Below, one piece after another: positions 4,286-6,069 of a stretch of DNA of 6,069 bases. Position 1 is the first letter of the stretch. Every line of letters starts with the position of its first letter. The notes beneath the pieces were generated by a model. It worked only from the letters and a program-made list of their open reading frames with translations, was not told the DNA's origin and did no database searches. Both the position numbers and the translations under genes were made by a program. The stretch spans positions 922 to 6,990 of the forward strand of contig DBCW01000049.1 in the NCBI GenBank assembly GCA_002293265.1, given 5' to 3'. Source of the stretch: Eggerthellales bacterium UBA948. GTDB taxonomy: Bacteria; Actinomycetota; Coriobacteriia; Coriobacteriales; UBA8131.

Positions 4286-6069
4286 CTAAAGCGACCACTT
4301 GCCATTTGCCAGCTCGTCGTATGCCATATCATCTACTCTGGCACGGAGCCATGCCATAAGGGGCTTGCCTTTCACATATTCAAAAGACTCTAATTCACGC
4401 ATTGTTGCGGCTACTTTGTTTACGTTAAACTCCTTGCAGGCGCTACGCAATTCATTAAGCAAAAACTGATCCGGACTTGCAGCTACAGGTTTACTGCTGG
4501 CTTCATCTATCATTTTAAGAGCATTTTCGATGCCCGCAAGCAAGCTTGTTAATTGCTCCTCAAAAGCCGGATGCTTTGCAAATACTTTATCCGAATCATT
4601 TGCTTTTGCTGCCTTTTCTAATAACTCAGCAGACTCTCCAACTTTTTGCGCATGAATGCTGTAGCTGGAACCTTTAATCCCATGAGTAATTATGGCGTAG
4701 TTTTTAAGGTCTTTGGTCTGCAAGCACTTTTCTAACTTCTTGACCAATGGGCGTGTATTTGTGAGATAAGAGCGCAAGACATCAACCAATGTGTTTTCAT
4801 TTCCACCAAATCGCTTTAGCGCCTTAGCTACATCGATACCTTCTATCTGCAAGGCTCCATTCTTTCTTGTCTCTATTTGCTTGTCAGTTTTTTTGTCGAT
4901 GCCTTCTTTCTCGGTGACTTTTTCGCGCACCCACTGCCTTAACACTGCATCAAGCTTTGCCATATCAATCGGCTTTGATATAAAAGCCTGAAAGCCGTGG
5001 CGCAAAAACATTTCTTCGTTGCCGACAATGGCATTTGCCGTCAAAGCAATTATCGGAACATCCTTAGCGTAATCAGAGTCTATCTCTTCGCGAATAATAC
5101 GCGTTGCCTCAATCCCATCCATCTCCGGCATCATGTGATCCATAAATATTGCACTGTATTTTGGCTCGCCCGAGCGAATCAGCTCGATTGCTTGAACTCC
5201 GCTGGTTACACAATCGATCTTTAGACCATATGGCTTAAGCATGCCTTTTGCAACATCAAGATTGGTGACTATGTCGTCCACAAGTAAAACCCGAGCATAA
5301 GACAAATCGGTTCGTACCAGCTTTTTGCCGCCGCTATATTTACTTACATCCAGATTTAAGCTCATCAGATTGCTTGCAACGCTGCTGCCGATAGGATCGC
5401 AAGACACACTTTCCTGACAAAGGCGTACCGTAAACGTGGAGCCTTTACCATACTCACTTTCAACCCTGATCGAACCATCCATCATTTCTATCATGCTTTT
5501 TGCGATCGCAAGACCAAGCCCTGTACCCTCGACACTGCGATTTGATTGAGTGTCCACCTGGTTGTACTCAGAAAACAGCTGCTCTACGCTTTCCGGCTTC
5601 ATGCCAATTCCGGTATCTGTTATGCTCGACTCCAACCAGATTTTATCTCCGTCTCGCTCAAATAAAATGCGCCACTCAACAATTCCCTCATTGGTGTATT
5701 TGAAAGCATTGGACAACACATTATTAAATACCTGCTTAACGCGCAGGTCGTCACCGTGCAAGATACTTGGCAGATTCTCATCTACATAGAGCTTGAAAGT
5801 AATAGGCTTTTCACCGATACGAATAATGTTTTGCGTAACCACATCGTTGATCAAACTTGGCGTATCGTATTTTGTCGGATATAGCTCAAACTTACCGGAT
5901 TCGATCTTAGATATGTCGAGGATGTCGTTCACAATACTGAGAATAGTTGACCCGGCACCTTGGATCTTGAGGATGTTGGACTGCGCTTCCTTACTTAGGA
6001 CGCCTTCATCAAGCATGAGTTCACTTAGACCGATTACGGCGTTCATAGGCGTGCGTATCTCGTGGCTCA
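4286..6069 (-). CDS. Hybrid histidine kinase with receiver and HPt domains (N-terminus beyond window)
   Basis: The frame is open to the right edge: codons before the ATG at 6046 read SHEIRTP, so that Met is the internal M of the H-box and not a start. The sensory N-terminus is outside the window. Numbering from that Met: remainder of HisKA (1-60; its His codon is at 6062-6064); HATPase_c with NVLSNAFKYT (109-118), DTGIGM (144-149) and GTGLGLAI (174-181); receiver (about 251-374) with Asp257/Asp258, phosphoacceptor Asp303, Thr336 and Lys358; HPt (about 403-515) with THGIKGSS and phosphoacceptor His455; then a 60-70 residue C-terminal segment often seen after HPt in such kinases. This is a full His-Asp-His relay whose HPt should pass phosphate to a separate response regulator, not encoded here. 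It is paralogous to the kinase at 1934-3640 and convergent to ohrR. Confidence 0.88.
   Translation of the reverse strand, partial: SHEIRTPMNAVIGLSELMLDEGVLSKEAQSNILKIQGAGSTILSIVNDILDISKIESGKFELYPTKYDTPSLINDVVTQNIIRIGEKPITFKLYVDENLPSILHGDDLRVKQVFNNVLSNAFKYTNEGIVEWRILFERDGDKIWLESSITDTGIGMKPESVEQLFSEYNQVDTQSNRSVEGTGLGLAIAKSMIEMMDGSIRVESEYGKGSTFTVRLCQESVSCDPIGSSVASNLMSLNLDVSKYSGGKKLVRTDLSYARVLLVDDIVTNLDVAKGMLKPYGLKIDCVTSGVQAIELIRSGEPKYSAIFMDHMMPEMDGIEATRIIREEIDSDYAKDVPIIALTANAIVGNEEMFLRHGFQAFISKPIDMAKLDAVLRQWVREKVTEKEGIDKKTDKQIETRKNGALQIEGIDVAKALKRFGGNENTLVDVLRSYLTNTRPLVKKLEKCLQTKDLKNYAIITHGIKGSSYSIHAQKVGESAELLEKAAKANDSDKVFAKHPAFEEQLTSLLAGIENALKMIDEASSKPVAASPDQFLLNELRSACKEFNVNKVAATMRELESFEYVKGKPLMAWLRARVDDMAYDELANGKWSL

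Noticed and set aside
4791..5224. Plus-strand open frames inside the minus-strand kinase
   Set aside because: They are shadows opposite a strongly conserved receiver/HPt coding region and have no motifs of their own.
4286..6046. ATG at 6046 as the true start of the minus-strand kinase
   Set aside because: The frame stays open to the window edge and the preceding codons encode SHEIRTP, the catalytic H-box, so this Met is internal and the gene is truncated by the window.

Overview
The window comes from a bacterial chromosome of moderate, slightly AT-rich composition. Strong AGGAGG-type ribosome binding sites, GTG starts on two genes and cytosolic hybrid histidine kinases with near-identical receiver motifs fit an anaerobic Gram-positive lineage such as Clostridia or a lower-GC Coriobacteriia. 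That placement is an inference from style only; no taxonomic marker gene is present. No mobile element, CRISPR array, rRNA or tRNA was seen.

Layout: (1) 1-345, minus strand, the N-terminal 115 residues of an alkaline-phosphatase-superfamily phosphoglycerate mutase of the archaeal ApgM type, cut by the window edge. (2) 346-688, a 343-base divergent intergenic region with no credible gene but several short inverted repeats, one resembling a weak terminator in the leader of the next gene. (3) 689-1867, plus strand, a stand-alone FIST-domain protein. (4) 1934-3640, plus strand, a soluble PAS-HisKA-HATPase-REC hybrid kinase, very likely co-transcribed with the FIST gene. (5) 3641-3819, an intergenic region with repeated AAATAG dyads in front of (6) 3820-4242, plus strand, an OhrR-type organic peroxide sensor of the MarR family with all reactive Cys/Tyr residues. 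(7) 4286-6069, minus strand, convergent to ohrR, a second hybrid kinase (HisKA-HATPase-REC-HPt plus a C-terminal extension), cut at the window edge exactly at its H-box.

How the genes may work together: the FIST protein is a predicted small-ligand sensor and lies directly upstream of a kinase that has no transmembrane sensor, so a FIST-to-kinase signalling pair is the simplest reading. That kinase ends in a receiver domain and has no phosphotransfer (HPt) domain. The second, paralogous kinase carries one, so a shared phosphorelay is possible. No output response regulator is encoded in the window. OhrR sits between the two kinases and may link the neighbourhood to peroxide or redox stress, but no ohr peroxidase gene is visible here. 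All genes belong to known families; the least explained parts are the FIST/kinase pairing, the structured leader in front of FIST and the repeat-rich ohrR control region.
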